A stretch of 64,000 bases of DNA, taken from positions 5,920,979 through 5,984,978 of the forward strand of contig NC_040022.1 of assembly GCF_000972845.2 (NCBI RefSeq), given 5' to 3'. Below are positions 33,871 through 47,245 of the stretch, one piece after another (within the stretch, counting starts at the first letter, position 1; each line of letters starts with the position of its first letter). The notes under the pieces were generated by a model that searched no databases, was not told where the DNA came from, and saw only the letters and a list, made by a program, of their open reading frames with translations. This DNA comes from Larimichthys crocea. Its lineage: Eukaryota; Chordata; Actinopteri; Sciaenidae. The translations under genes were made by a program, and so were the position numbers.

Positions 33871-36800
33871 GTTATAATTCACTTTTTATAGTCCTACCTT
33901 TTCCCCAAACTGCCTTGTCTGCTTCCGCTTTAATTAGTAATGCTACACTTACTCAAGTTTAAACAAGCCACAGAGTGAAAGTAAAATTATTGCTATCAGT
34001 CAAAAGCATGTATGAGGGCGTATAAAGGTAACCAGCATGTAATTAAATCTAGATTCAAAGCCCAACATGTCTCGCGATTGTGCTTTCTGGTCTGTCTTGA
34101 GAACATTCGTCTGCTTTTTATTCTGCCTCCCAGTCTTTGTGTTGTGAGCGACTGACCCCAAAACTTGATGTCGACTGCTGTTTTTAAATATTAAAATGAA
34201 GTTCTGCTGAGACCTGGTAATGTCTCCCTTCCAGCTGGCTTCGCTGCTTTCCTCTTTGGCAGCTGCGGTGTGGAAGAAAAACCCCGTGCTTAATGTTTGT
34301 TTGTTTAATTAGAAACAACTGAATGAATGGACTTTGTATTATTCAGTCTGTCTCCTCAGTCCTTCTTCTCTCTGATACACTCTCCCTAGACCTTACCTTC
34401 AGATGAACAAAAGAAGCACACACCAGCTACATAACCCTTGTTACCATGGGGACACTGGAGCTAAACAACACAGCAGGATGAAAACACAAGTTGATGGCGA
34501 AGGCAGCAAGACAGCGTGTCCCCATTTCCTCACATAGAGGAGGCAAAGTTCGGGCGGTGGTGACACGGAGTTTGAAGCATCTGTGTGATGAAATGCTCTG
34601 CTGTTTACCGAGCATGCTGGTGAAAAACACAAAAGCCTTTTGCAAGAGACTAATCTCAGACGTTTGTTTTTGCCTCACACATAAATCAGAACTTCTGACC
34701 TTCAATATAATGTACATAACAGGCCCGCGTGAGCCTGGAGAGCTTAGCGTTTTACCCGGACTAATCCTCGCTCCTGTGCATTTCTGTGAATAACATAAAC
34801 ATAACATAACATAAAAAAGCAGCAGTAGAGCTGGACAAACAAGTGTCACCTTGTCTTGCTTTACACTGTGTCCATCTTTGTGTTTTCTTCTATTTGACCT
34901 CTATCTTCGATTCAGTCTAATAATATCTTGCTAAGTTTCTGTCAGTTCTGCTTTTTTTACTCTCTCCCCTCAGCTTCCACGCTACGTTCTTCTTTGGCAG
35001 TTGCCGCCTCGATTTCCCCTCCCCATTCATTATTCAAGGAGTGGTTGCTTGGATGTCCACGGATCTGGATCCAAACTTCCATCCTGAGATACCACATGTG
35101 GCACCGTAGGGTTACTCGTACCATTAGTAACTGTCTCTGTCATGTCATGCTACAACAACACTTCCCGTACCGCTGGCGGTGATACCGGCTGGTGTTCCTG
35201 ACGAGATGAGTGCATCCCTGTGAAGCGAATGTGCCAGCTCATTGTCAGCATCAGGAGCGATGAGGGGACGGTTGGTGGTTGTAGCGACTTGACTTGTTAT
35301 GAATATGTACCGACAGCAGGCGAGCAGCAGAGGCAGTGTTTTGATCTGAGATCTACACGGACATTTACTCAGCGTGAGGGCGACTGGCAGGCGGGCGGGC
35401 TGGGCGGGGATGATGGAGGAGAAGAGCAGCTTGAGCTCAGTTTGGACGTGTGCGTTAATGTTACAGTGGGCTGGAAGAAGGCCACTGACACCCAAAGTGG
35501 TGCCATCTCACGGCTGGCTGACTGCATGGTAAGGGCAGGACTGGAGAAGATGGATAGTCAGTGAAAGTTTGTGTGTTTGTTTGTTTGTGTGTCAGAGAAA
35601 GAGAGAGATACTGTGTGTGTGTGTGTCATTACAACGTTAGTTTTAGCAGAGTACAAGGTGACATCTTCCAATCATCAGTCCAAAAACCCAGAGATACTGG
35701 TATTATTATTAGATATGATGAAAAGCAGCAAATCCTCCATTTAAGAAGCTGAAATGAGAGAATGTTTGTTGAAATGTGGCTGAAACAATGAATTGATTAT
35801 CAAAATAGTAGCTGGTTAATTTGCAGCTGATCGACTATTGAAATAATTGATTGATGTTTGCAGCTTTAAATTGTTTGTAATGTCAGAAGAAAGTAAAAAA
35901 ATTAACCAACTCAGGTCTTGTTTACACCAAAATTACCACTGCTTCAGTACCTCTTCAACGGAGGTTATATTAAAGTAGAACTATGTCTTCTTTTTCCCCT
36001 GTCAAAATAACATCACTCTCCTCCTCCTACTTCTCCTCCTACTCATTTCACCTCCATCTATTATTATCATACACAGTGGAGAAGTAGAACCTTTGATGCA
36101 AAGCACCTCAGTGTCATCCTGCAACTCTGACATGTAATCTAAATGTTGTAATTGTTTCACCTTGCAGCTGTCAGCACAGAGGATTCAATGATAACTTCCC
36201 AGAGTTGTAACATTCTTCCTTGCAGTATTATACACCACTGACAGCGCTGTAAGAGCTGATAAAGACACTGAGGTTTAATAACCTGGTGCGACTTTATATT
36301 CTACATTTAAAGACATTTCCACCTGACAGTGTTGACAGGGCTTTGGAACTAGTAAAATGAGCAAGAATTGTACATGCATAAGTAAATATGTATTTCTACA
36401 ATCCTGGCTGCAACTGTGGCCACTACCACATTTTGGCTTCCAATAAGCTTTTAAATTTATGAATCTGTTACTGAAACTGCACTTCCTGGATTGAATTTCG
36501 TCTTCTCACTGGTACCTGTAGCAGTACACCCACACCATCAGTCTCTTGTGGGTGTTTTCTTGTTGTTGTTTCATTTGTTTTTGTTAAACACAGCACTATT
36601 TTTGGCCAAAAAGTTTCCAGAACCTCAAAGTAATTCAGTTATAAACAGGAGAAAAGCAGTCTTGCATTCAAGGTGGTTGAAATAAAATATTTTGCTGCAA
36701 TTTTGCTTGATTTAAAAATACTGTTGATCAAATATGGAAAAAAGAAATCTACAAGTTTTCTACAAAACAAAAAGGGTGTTAAACCAGAAATTATCAAATC

Positions 36801-36924
36801 AAAGAATATATAAGCAAGATATTAGATGTCCGGTTTCACTAGTTAAAGCCTGTTGGAAATGTGGCATTAAATTGTAAAAAAGCAAGACTGTGGAGGCATG
36901 GCAGGTTTTGATCGACAGCTCCCT
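33871..36924 (+). other. Putative asic2 intron 1; one AT-rich repeat, GC-richer island
   Basis: The segment 35,150-35,560 is more GC-rich and open in several frames on both strands (114 aa + at 35,220-35,564; 116 aa - at 35,145-35,495). No domain is recognisable, and a donor-like gtaagg follows 'gactgcatg' at about 35,529. It could be an exon of an unannotated transcript, but nothing proves it. The 140-aa minus frame at 34,427-34,849 has a hydrophobic start but no family I know. Confidence 0.35.
35700..35880 (+). repeat. AT-rich palindromic repeat family, 3' half
   Basis: 'atttaagaagctgaaatg', 'attgattatcaaaatagt' and 'ttgattgatgtttgcagct' match the end of the family represented by 21,117-21,370. 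Confidence 0.5.
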
Positions 36925-37065
36925 CATGAGTACCGACATGGAAGCTAAGCAAACTGCTGTGGACGGGGGAGCAGCAAAATTATATTAGCCACCTTAAAGA
37001 AAATCTGTATCAGCTTAAGCATATGCTATGTTTAGAATATTTTACTGCTTTATTTTAACAGTCCT
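36925..37065 (+). repeat. Foldback-type repeat family Z, single arm
   Basis: 'gacatggaagctaagcaaac', 'tgctgtggacgggggagca' and 'atattagccacctta' match the arm of the complete element at 51,471-52,205. Confidence 0.6.
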
Positions 37066-38184
37066 TCATGATGGGAAATTAAAGCTCTCACAACACCACC
37101 AGACCAGAATTATTGGAATTTACCAGAATATTTTCACATCTCAGTCGAAGAATTGAGGATTTATATTGATCAAACCATAGTTGGTGATTGTTTAAACGGT
37201 GGAAAGACTAACCAGGATGTTGAGTTATATTTCCTTTGTTAACTCATTACTTATTAAATGTGTAAGAAATAATATTTCCTTTATTACACTAAAGACAGAC
37301 AAGTCTGTTTCTTCTGCCTCTGGCTGGCCTTGAGGCTGATGAGGTTGTTTGTTTTATGGGATAACTCGCATGGATTTTATTTTTTAGGATTTTATTTTTG
37401 CATTACCACACCCAGTTGAAACTGATATCAGGAAAGTGACAAGATGCTTCGATGCTTACTATTTTGTACAGGAGATCGTAAACTACAAAGTTTGCTTTTG
37501 TTAACTTGGGTTTCCTGAGGCTTCAAGTGAAATCGATGCAGACATATTTAAGTTGGTACCATGGACATACTGAGGCCCTACCCTACGCCATGATTGCTTT
37601 CCTGTGGAAACAGCTTGTGAATAGTCATTGCATCAAGGGGGGCATGGTTAAGTCTCAGTAAAGCTCATAAGGTTTAATGAGAAACTAATTTGAACCAGTT
37701 CTCTGTCAAAACTTTCAAGAGCTAACTGCAGAAAATGTGTGTGGTGAGAAAGGGGTAGAAGAAAAAGAGTGCTACTACTTTTTTTTAATACTTTTATAGC
37801 TTGAATCTAAAATATGTCTGAATATAAGTCATCAGAGATGCATGTTTGAGATCATTTGAAATCTGTATTCTGAATAGAAAACAGCAGAGGCAACATCGAA
37901 GAATGAGACACTTAGAAATGAGCGCAACTAATGCAGTTCAGTACTTGAGGCATTTTGTATGGAAAATGTCCAAGAGATCAAGATCCTAGAGTCTTAGCGT
38001 CTGCAATGCATTGCCAATTTTTTGAGACCCACAGAAGACAAAGATAACTAAAGACGACTTACATACATGTTGATAGAATAACCTGCACTACAGTAAAATC
38101 CTCTATGCTATACTAAATATTTGATATACTGTATATTTGCTGTGGTAGCCATGTTGGTTAAGTGTGCTTTGAATTTTGAAAAAA
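37066..38184 (+). other. Putative asic2 intron 1, nothing recognised
   Basis: AT-rich non-coding sequence. Confidence 0.5.
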
Positions 38185-39050
38185 AAAAAAATAAATCACC
38201 AACAGTGTCACCAACAAAGCAGGACCACACCACCTCTTCCCGGCTTCATGGTGGGAACCACACATGCAGATACCATCTGCTCACCTTTTCTGTGTCTCAC
38301 AAAGACATGATGGACGGAACTAGAAATCTCAGACTAAGTACAGATTTCCACTGGTCTACTGTCCAGTCATTGTGTTTCTTCAAGCGATTCTCCTCTTCTT
38401 GTTGGTCTCCCTGACTTGTGGTTTCTTTGCAGCAATTAGACCATGAAAGCGTGATTCACGCAGTCTTCTTTGAACAGTTGATGTTGAGATGTGTTTGCAA
38501 TTTGAAGTATGTGAAGCATTTATGTGGGCTCTAATCAGAAGTGCTGTTAATTTGCGGTTTCTGAGACTGATAACTGTAATGAGCTCATCATCTGCAGCAT
38601 AAGTAACTCTTGGTCTTCCTGTCCTAGGGCGATTCTTGTGAAAGCCAGTTTCTTAGCGTTTCATGTTTTTTGAGATTGCACTTGAGGATACTTTCAAAGT
38701 TCTTTTTTTTCTGGACTGCCTGACCTTCATCTCTTAAAGTAATGATGGACTGTCGCTTCTCTTTACTTAATTGAGTTCTTGCCATAATATGGATTCAAAC
38801 AGAACAGCTGAACAGGGTCAACCCTACCTCTGCACAACACAACTGATGGCCTCAAAAACATTAAGATAATGTTATTAATACAATTCCACAAATTACCATT
38901 GAAGACCTTCCCAGGTGACTACCTAATGAATTTGATTTAGGAATCGCCAGGAGTGTGTGAAAATATAAAACATAATCTGGTTTAACACTTTTTTGTTTAT
39001 TCCATAATTACATATGTGTTCTTTCATAGTTTTGATCTCTTCAATATTAA
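38185..39050 (-). pseudogene. Tc1/mariner transposon remnant with broken transposase
   Basis: Read on the minus strand from the ATG at 38,785, the frame begins ARTQLSKEKRQSIITLRDEG, the N-terminal helix-turn-helix of a fish Tc1-like transposase. After frame shifts and stops, ISTSTVQRRLRES, then IAAKKP, then DQWKSVL appear. The catalytic DDE domain is cut off near 38,190. Upstream of the ATG, 'cacaacacaactgatggc', 'ccaggtgactacct' and 'tttgtttattccataatt' are the usual non-coding flank leading to the inverted repeat. The element is dead, and the distal inverted repeat was not found. Confidence 0.85.
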
Positions 39051-42000
39051 TCTTCAATATTTATATATTCTTTATGTTTTAGTTCAGTTTTTTTTTTAAC
39101 TTTTTTTTATTGAACCAGGTGATTACTTTTAGCAGCTTGTATCAGCAACTATGGAATTACAGCACTAACCTATCTCTAAGAAAAATAATTGCACACATAA
39201 CAAAATCGAGCAGATAATCCAGCTAATTAAGGAAAGATCCAGTAGAAAGTGTTCTCTTTAGTGGACGTAATGTCTTTATTTCTTAACAACATAATCCTGC
39301 TGTCACCCCACTTGAACTGTATGTGTGTGTGTGTGTGTAAGAAAAAAAGACTTAAGTAATGTCTTTAGTGGTTTGTACATACGTGAGCGTGGCACATTTT
39401 TCATAATTAATTGTTGTTGCTTGTTTTATCCTGTTAGCTACACATGACTATTTAACGACAGGAGCCAACATTAAGGTCAAGGCTTAGTGAAAATGAGTGT
39501 GTATAAAGAAAAACTTACTTTAAATTAGATCGAAACCACTTGCAACAAAAGGCAGTAAATATATGTGTGCAGTTTACAACCTTTTATAAAGTGATGAGAA
39601 AACACAGGAGCAGAATGATCTGATTCAGAAAACCGTTAATGAGGCTTCGCCGTCAAAGCAACAGAGATTATTTTCACAAAAACTCTGCGACTCTGTGACT
39701 GCGGCTTTGAACATGTTGCCGGTTGTCATTTATACTGACCAAGAGTATTAGGGGAATAATAAGAGCGGCTCTTCCTCAATAAAATCAAAATTCTCAATGT
39801 GTTTTCTATGAGCTGTTTACAGTTCTCTGTTCTCTGCACTATCTGTGTTAATACTTCATATTTCAGAGAAGCACTCTCTGCACATCAATTATACCTCAAG
39901 GCTACGTTTACATGGGGTCTCAGGAGTCTTCTCTAAACAAGACTCTTGGCGCATATGTAGCTAAAGCTCATTAAAGCGCACCGCGGTGTCATAGGGTATT
40001 TACTCATAAATCCAAAACAAGAGTCAAAGATAATTAAGCTACATGATGGACTGACTCAGGCGACCTACAGTAATTTCGACAGCGAGTCTTTAAAGCTGAG
40101 TAAGTATTAAGAGGAGCAGAAATCAATTCATATCAAACAGTAGGGCTCTGCCTATGACATAAATATGTCTCTGTGCAGTGCTGTTTAGTAGTTTGACCAT
40201 CAGTCTCAGCTGTCTGAAAGCTGTCTGGTTTGTTTCAACAGAGCCTTGTAAGAGCACTTTCTGTGTTATTGCCTAGGACGGGTTCAGAATAATAAAATCT
40301 CAAGTAGTTTTGGTTCCCCATCACCAGGACTTTTAAAAGTGCAAGTTGCCGTGTCTGTCACTGCAGCTTATTGTAAGGACATTTTCAATATAACAAATCA
40401 GCAGCCTCATTTACAGTCTAAATGCTGGCAATCGATCCTCCTTTGATAACTGCCCTTAGTGTCCATTGTCCAAATAAAATGGGAGGTGATCTCAAGAAAT
40501 TATTAACAGGAGAGGTTTAAGGACCAAAACGCAAAAATGCTCCCACCATTAAACATTAAGGGCTGCGTTTAGTGAGCATTCAGGCTTTGCCCAACGTCAC
40601 CTTTGTTTAAATGGCACATAATCTGTGTGCAAAGTAATGCCCAAGGGAGTTGTAATTAGTCTCTTAATCACAGGTGTTTTGAATGCATGGGTGTACCAAT
40701 TAGAGCATCATCTCCCATTCCCTTTAAAGCCAGGTGCACCTTGCGTATCTCACCAGGCTGTGACCAACATCTGTAATCTTCTGTCAGATGATTTGGAGAT
40801 GCCAGCTGTCCCTCTGCACTCATACCGCCAATGTATCCGAGGCTGGTCACTAACAAAGAAATGCAAGACCGCTGTGGTTATGCACAGGAATAGTATTACC
40901 AAGAGACCTCATGTGATTTAAAAATTGAGCCCCCAAATTCACACAGGATAAGCAAAGTCTGTGATTTCCTCCAATTCACTGACATTTTTCTCCGACCGGT
41001 GTGTTAATGAAGCTGCCGCCGCTGTGTCACATGCGTAAATGCACACATCACTCTCAGTTTATCGTTCCTGCTGCTCCGTGATGCTGCACATATTCAATAA
41101 AGTCAATGGAAATAATCTGACACCCAGCCGGTTGTGGAGAACACACAGGACAGGCTTTATTCCAGATAAATTTCATACATTCAATCTAACATTTCAGACC
41201 TGCCTGAGTCACAATGATTGCTACATTTTAGTAGATCATGTAAAAAAAAAAAAGGTGAAATACATAAAGTTGGTTTGTGATGTTGATAATACATCACGGC
41301 AAAACTGCATTTAATTGAATATGAGCATATGCACTGACATTTAATTGAGGATGAGAAGCACTGCTGTGCAACCATGCGAGCATAACACATGTTGTCAACC
41401 TGTCTCTGTAGGTGCATCTTACTGTCTGAATAACGTGCCCTTTAAACAGCAGGACAATGCTGATAAACCCTGTCCTAAAACATGTACAGCAGAAGATAAC
41501 TCTACTCGTGTGTATAGGATATTTAGAGATTGACAGATTAATTGAGCTGAATTTAATCATAGTGACTTGACGAACAAAACTTAATGTGTTATGTTGTTCA
41601 TGTGAAAAATTGTGATCCCTAATCATCTTTTCTGTATGTTAATATCTCTGGCACTTCGAAACACATTCGCTATCAGCCCAAGTGAGACAGCTTACACATC
41701 ATGGCTTGAAATAGATGCCAAGAAATCTTCCTGCGAGCCTGACATTAACTCCTGTCTTATCTGCAGGATCGCCATCACAGCCATTCGTAAACAAACACAA
41801 GATCAGTACAAGAATAACAAGGACAGAAACGATTTTAAAGCTACCCCTCTTTTTTTCAGATTTTTCTCAGCTCATTTGGTGAAGTAGAGACATAGATTTA
41901 AACTCTTTTGAAAAATTCTGAAGTTGCCGATGGGGAGACCTTGGGTTGTACAACCGAAGGTCTGAGCGATAGAATAACGAGATCACGGTAATAAAAAGTT

Positions 42001-42196
42001 ATTATATATCTAAGACGCAGCATACAAGGGCAGATTGGCTCTTGTAATTATGAATGGGATGCAAGAATGGGTGAGATTGACATAGCTTGGAAATCTACGA
42101 ACTGTACAGAAATATCTTGGCATGCCTCTTTTGAACAAGGTGAATACTGTTTCAATTGAAAAGGATGTCGGCAGGACGGGCGCAGCAATCACTACC
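39051..42196 (+). other. Putative asic2 intron 1, no exon seen
   Basis: A short (TG)n lies near 39,320-39,338. The segment 40,560-40,920 is less AT-rich, with an uninterrupted 98-aa frame (40,625-40,921) but no recognisable protein. It may be an old repeat or conserved non-coding DNA. Confidence 0.45.
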
Positions 42197-42375
42197 AAGT
42201 GGCCCAAAAAAAAAGTGCCCAAAACTGCAGTTCCTCAAACATCCACATGGGGCTGGCTACAGAACGAGTCAGTCTCCATAAGTCCCCATGTTAAAATGTC
42301 CAACTTTACAAACACAGCCTGGTACAAAAAATAGTTTTGGTCTCTATAGCTATTTTGCCTGTTCATGACAACTGT
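42197..42375 (+). repeat. Interspersed repeat family Y, unbroken copy
   Basis: 'aaactgcagttcctcaaac', 'cacatggggctggctaca', 'atgttaaaatgtccaactt', 'acagcctggtacaaaaaa' and 'ttttggtctctatagct' appear in this order. It is the counterpart of the LINE-split copy at 31,255-31,740. Confidence 0.65.
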
Positions 42376-44664
42376 ACTGAGTCTAAATTTTTATACAACT
42401 CACCTGTTCAAAATATATTAAGGCTTAAAGTTATGCATAATTAACTGAAATGAAATGTCAGGGATTTTCTTTTTCCATATTATTAGTTTCCTATAAAGTC
42501 GTGTCGTGAGAGAAAATATCTTCCCTGTTGACCTTTCAAACCTTCAATTTCAAAATGTTCCTATCGCTTATATCCTCCATTCCCCTTTTCTTATCAGCAG
42601 TATGTCACTTTAGGTTTCAAACTTTTGTCTCTCATTGAATGTTTTGTTGTTGTGCCTTTATATAAAACAAAGAATCCACAGCAGTGCAGCAATCAGTTGA
42701 AAATGAGCTTTTCATTCCCTTGAACGCAATGACAAATGGATGTGGAATATGATGGATGATGATTGCAACTTAATTACAGGGAAATAATGCAATCAACATT
42801 TCATTTTAATTTAAAAGTAAATATTGGATTTGCGTGTGTGTTTGTGTGTTTGTCCCTTCTGGCTGTTTTAGGCTGTGTGTGTGTTGCTCTCCTCTTTTTC
42901 CTCAGCCGCAGTGTGTACATATTGGATTTCCTGTGCCCCCTCACTCAATTAAAGCCATGACAGGGCCTGCAGTTTACAGGCCTATTCACTGACCTGGTGT
43001 AAAAAGCTTGCCATTCAAATGGCCTTCATATTAATTGTACGTTTGTGCCCAGAGTGAATAGCAGGTCCTCAACATTGCAGGTGATAAATGCTGCCTCAGC
43101 TCTCTTGCTCCCTCAATACGAGGTGAAAAGTCCTTAGTGACCTTGGACTGAGACATCCTTTCATTTCATCTTTGCTCATGTGATGTCCCCCCTGTATATA
43201 CTCCTCCTGCCTATTTTTAATCAGTCTGATCATTCAGTAAATAATCTATAATTTGCAGGAATTTGACAATGAGCATGTTTGTTCCTGGTGATAAACCGAC
43301 ACTGTTGACGCCACCAACATCAGATCATTTCAATTCTATTTTTGCACAGTGTTATTTTTTTTTGTTTGACATGTGTATCTCAGCTGTGATTTGATGGGCT
43401 GACTTGCACACCGGCATTCCTCACTGTCATGACAAATCCTTAGGTAGAATATGTGTTGGTCTCGGTAAAAAAAAAAAAAAACACCTGCTCACATAAGGAG
43501 AGAAAAATATATATGTTGCACCACATGGCGCAAGATATTGTCCGCTATGCCTAAATGATACCCATTTTTATATATTCCGTTCAACTCTATGTTTTAACAC
43601 CGTGAAACGCAGAGGAAGGAAGAAGGCATACGGGGCACAATCCTCTTGACAAGAACATTTTTCAGGCAGAATAAATGTGAAATGATGACAATAGATTCCA
43701 GGCACGTGCAGAAAGATGATGAATAGTGTGAAATATTGAAAACTTCAAATAGAAAAGAATGAACTATCTCTTCTCTGTGCTGTATTTTAACTGGAACAAG
43801 TTTCTAATGAAGTGATCGAATCAAATGCTTTCAGATTCCTGTTTTTTGTCTTTGCCCAAGAAATCTACATTAAAAAAACATGGCATATCCCCATTTTTTA
43901 TATTTTTATTGCTGCACTTCTTCCATAAATCTGGTGGCTATGCCAAGCTGTCTCTGCAGTGTCGCTTTTGCACTGCACCTCCTATAAATGAACTGTCAGT
44001 GATGCCGTGTGGGCAGTTGTGTGATTTTCTTTGCATTATCTGTTGATTACATTTTGCTTTACATTATGCGGGTGGTGTACTTTCTTGTTCTGATTATGCA
44101 TGGTGGCTATCACAGCTGTTTTTCGGCACCACAGTGTTTGTATTTCTTTCTGAAATGTGAAAGTTATACATACAGTTATTATCTGTGATCAGTCATTTGT
44201 TAGAGTTACAGTAGAGTATGTCCACAATTAGGTACCTTCTACAATTTCACTTTCAATAACTGTTCTTCATTAATCCATTAATCTTCTAGACGTGGATGGA
44301 TGTGAAGGAATGTTGATTTTGGGCATTGACATGGTAGGTTTACCAGATTGAGCCTCACTGTCCTTCACACTTGGAATACTTTTATGTGATCAGACTCTGG
44401 GAGTCTGGAGGTAACGATCGACCTTGTTTTTGTTCCCAACTCGCTTGGTAATGGAAGGATCTTGACCTGGAGTATAAACCTGAGCGATTGTGATGCTACT
44501 TGAAGCTTCTTGGTATGTGACTCTGGCTGTGCATACACAGTGCAAGTGCTTCAGCTGGTAATGTTTTGGACAAATCTTTGCAGCAACACCAAAAGTCTCG
44601 CTAGTTAGTAGATAATGCAGCCTGCAGTGTTCATACAGTTAACTGATAAACCAGACAATTGTAG
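42376..44664 (+). other. Putative asic2 intron 1, nothing recognised
   Basis: AT-rich non-coding sequence with a poly(A) run near 43,468-43,481. Confidence 0.5.
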
Positions 44665-44850
44665 AGGGCTGAGAATAAGATTAACTTTATTGTCCCGTAA
44701 ATGGAAGTTTTACAGATGCTGGCCACAAATAAAATCACACACACACTTGAACAAGACACCCTCTGGTTCCCAAGCCAAGTCCCAAAGGACTAAGCTACTG
44801 AAATTTTTATATGATGTCTGTGAAAAAAAGGTGGAAGGCAGGCTCATTGG
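44665..44850 (-). mobile_element. LINE 3'-terminus-like fragment
   Basis: 'ataagattaactttattgtc', read inverted, gives a 'gacaataaagttaatctta' end. This is the same type of terminus as the other LINE ends, but the internal sequence is too diverged to join them with confidence. Confidence 0.4.
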
Positions 44851-45027
44851 GTAAATTACGATCAAAAAGAATCTGTAACTGCTTAGCCAGACCTTAAGCA
44901 GCTGTGCGATGCACAGATGGGTGAAGTGTATTTGATGCACCAACCTGTTTTGACCATGGCCACTTAAGTTGTGAGTCGAATGTGTCTTTCTTCTCCATAG
45001 GAGAGATATAGTCTAGTTTGTATATTC

Positions 45028-45448
45028 TAGGGATGTAACGATATGGAAAATTTGACATCAAGATTATAGTGACCAAATTATCACGGTTAACGATATTATC
45101 GCGATATTCTTAATTGCTGTGCAGACAGCGTAATTGTCCTCCACCAGCTGTCCCACTGCATTTTTAAGAAACCCAAAATACGGCCAGACTTCGGATTTCG
45201 TCCTTTTAGTGGGGTGGAAAAATGTCCTGCGTGCTGCCAGCACTTTCCGCCATGCTTTCATTCTTAATGCCTACGTTACAAGCTACGCATTCACGCAACG
45301 TCTTCGTTGCGAGACTTGGATGAGGCTGTTATTACATATCCTGTTAATCCCTGGAGATAATGAGATTAATTTAAACATAAATGGTCATTTTTATCGTGTA
45401 AAATTTCACCAAGATTTACCGTAATACTGGTAACTGTTACATCCCAAG
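45028..45448 (-). mobile_element. hAT-derived element with BED-finger remnant, ~420 bp
   Basis: The ends CTAGGGATGTAACGATAT (left) and, inverted, CTTGGGATGTAACAGTTA (right) form imperfect terminal inverted repeats. The minus strand (45,250-45,064) encodes KRTKSEVWPYFGFLKNAVGQ followed by LVEDNYAVC. This is the start of a BED zinc finger (W..F and first Cys) of a hAT transposase, after which homology stops. It is an internally deleted, non-autonomous copy, distinct from the hAT copies at 25-28 kb. Confidence 0.78.
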
Positions 45449-47194
45449 AATTCCAACAATGGCATGGATCCTTTATCAAGGCAGCCCTTTATCTCCATCA
45501 AGCAGTTTCCACATACAAACAAATACACCTGTAGCATGGCGTGTCGGTCAAAAACTAATTGGCTTCCTCCTCTAGCAACACTCTTGCCTTGCTACACCTG
45601 CTCCACCTATATCAATTACCCCGAATTGACACAAAAACACCCTAGTGCGACCTGCTGAACAAACATTTATTTACCTTCTGCAGAATCATTAACAAATCAT
45701 GAGTTTGATAAAGTAGCTCATTTAAAAAAATGGAAGAAATGAGCATGAGCTTGCTAGTTAAGCTAGTTCATTAATATTAGTCTAACTATCAACACTTACT
45801 AGTTCTTTTTAATGTGTTAGATCTGATGAATGAATTGAGGTAGCTCTTACAACGTGTGAACACAACACTGGCCTGCAGTATGTATAAACATTAACACATT
45901 AATATTCAAGAACTTGAACCAAACGCACAACCTATTGTACAAATTTCAAAGTGTCACTGTACAGTGGCAGTAATAGCAGATCCCTCATCTAACATCTAAG
46001 GGTCTGTCTGACCCTGATGTCTGATTGTGACACCCCCAATCACAGGGCACATTGTCCTGTAGGTTTCTCTGATATCAGATTCCTGTTGTAATAAACTTGT
46101 ATATTCAAGTAAGAACAACTGGGACTTGGAGTTTATTCTTTTATTCATCAAAGTGAAGATCAACCAGAGAACAAGTTTTTCCACATCAAAAATAGAAGAT
46201 CAATTTTTCATGAATAAAACAGTTGACTACAGTTTATACACCAAACGTAAAAGGGTGCTTTACGTATAGTAAAGTCATATAATGTACCAAACATTGTGTG
46301 TTTACAGCAGCATGTATAGGACGCAATTGACTGTAGATTGAATAACTACTGTTATTCTGCTCCTGTGTGCACTTTTCTCTGCTGTACTAGGTTCTCTCAG
46401 ATGGCTCCTCCTGTGCTGCTTGTCTTCCTCTTTTACCCTATAATTTATTTCGTCTTCTTCCACCCTCATAGCATAGATTTTATCCTCTTTTTTGACAGAC
46501 TACTTCTTATTCCTTCTTCTCCTGTGTACTTTCCATTGAACCTCCACCTGTGAGCCCTAAAGCTGTGGAAGCGGCTGACACAGAGGCTTGAGGTCAGGGG
46601 TTACTGGATTTAGGAAGCAGCAGACATATTTATATCTTGCAGCCTCAGGATTGAGAGCATTGATAAAGCTAGAATGAGCATTAGCTTCCCTCTGCTATAG
46701 ACCTATCATTGTACTTTGAATGAACTTTCCTCCCGCCAGACATGGGTTCCTCTTCACTCCTAGGCTGCACCACAGTCATTCTGAAAGCCATTAATACCCT
46801 TACCATAATCAAATCTTTTCACTTACAGAAAGCCCCAAACCCTGCACTGTGTGCATAAATATAAATGAATATTTGATACGACTACAGATACAGAGCTGCA
46901 GGTCAGCTGGGGAAAAAATGGTAATTTTCAGTTGTGTTAGTACAGAGCAGTAAATGTTTGCGAATATGCACATCTAGCCACGGGCACTGCTTGTATGATT
47001 CAGTTTATTTTTTATTTTTTATTAGAACTGTGTTATCTTATTTTATAACTATCCATTTAGCCATTCATCCATTAGCTATATCTCATAAATCAGAAATCTA
47101 TCAATTAGCTATACCTACTTATATCCATTTGTCTTTTAGGTATACCCACATATATCCAGCCCTCCATCCCCATCGATTAGCTATACCCACTTTA
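45449..47194 (+). other. Putative asic2 intron 1, no exon seen
   Basis: The segment 45,925-46,100 shares 'cctattgtac', 'agtgtcactg' and 'gggtctgtctgaccctg' with the window's last 70 bases and is part of a repeat. The segment 46,560-46,850 looks unique and compositionally balanced. Confidence 0.45.
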
Positions 47195-47245
47195 TCATTT
47201 ACATGGTCACTGGGGGGGCTGAAGCCCATCCCAGCTGAAATTTTC
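47195..47245 (+). repeat. Teleost interspersed repeat, short fragment
   Basis: 'catggtcactgggggggct' plus 'gaagcccatcccagctga' corresponds to the part of the 5,748-5,940 family that precedes the region preserved there. Confidence 0.5.

Noticed and set aside
34427..34849. 140-aa minus-strand frame with a signal-peptide-like start
   Set aside because: It has no recognisable mature domain or cysteine pattern, and similar frames arise by chance in AT-rich intron DNA.
40625..40921. 98-aa + strand frame as a possible asic2 exon
   Set aside because: It has no DEG/ENaC motif (no Cys-rich, post-TM1 or TM2 pattern).
47030..47190. Spaced 'attagctatacccac' repeats resembling a CRISPR-like array
   Set aside because: Units are irregular in length and spacing, the context is vertebrate, and they look like degenerate satellite sequence.
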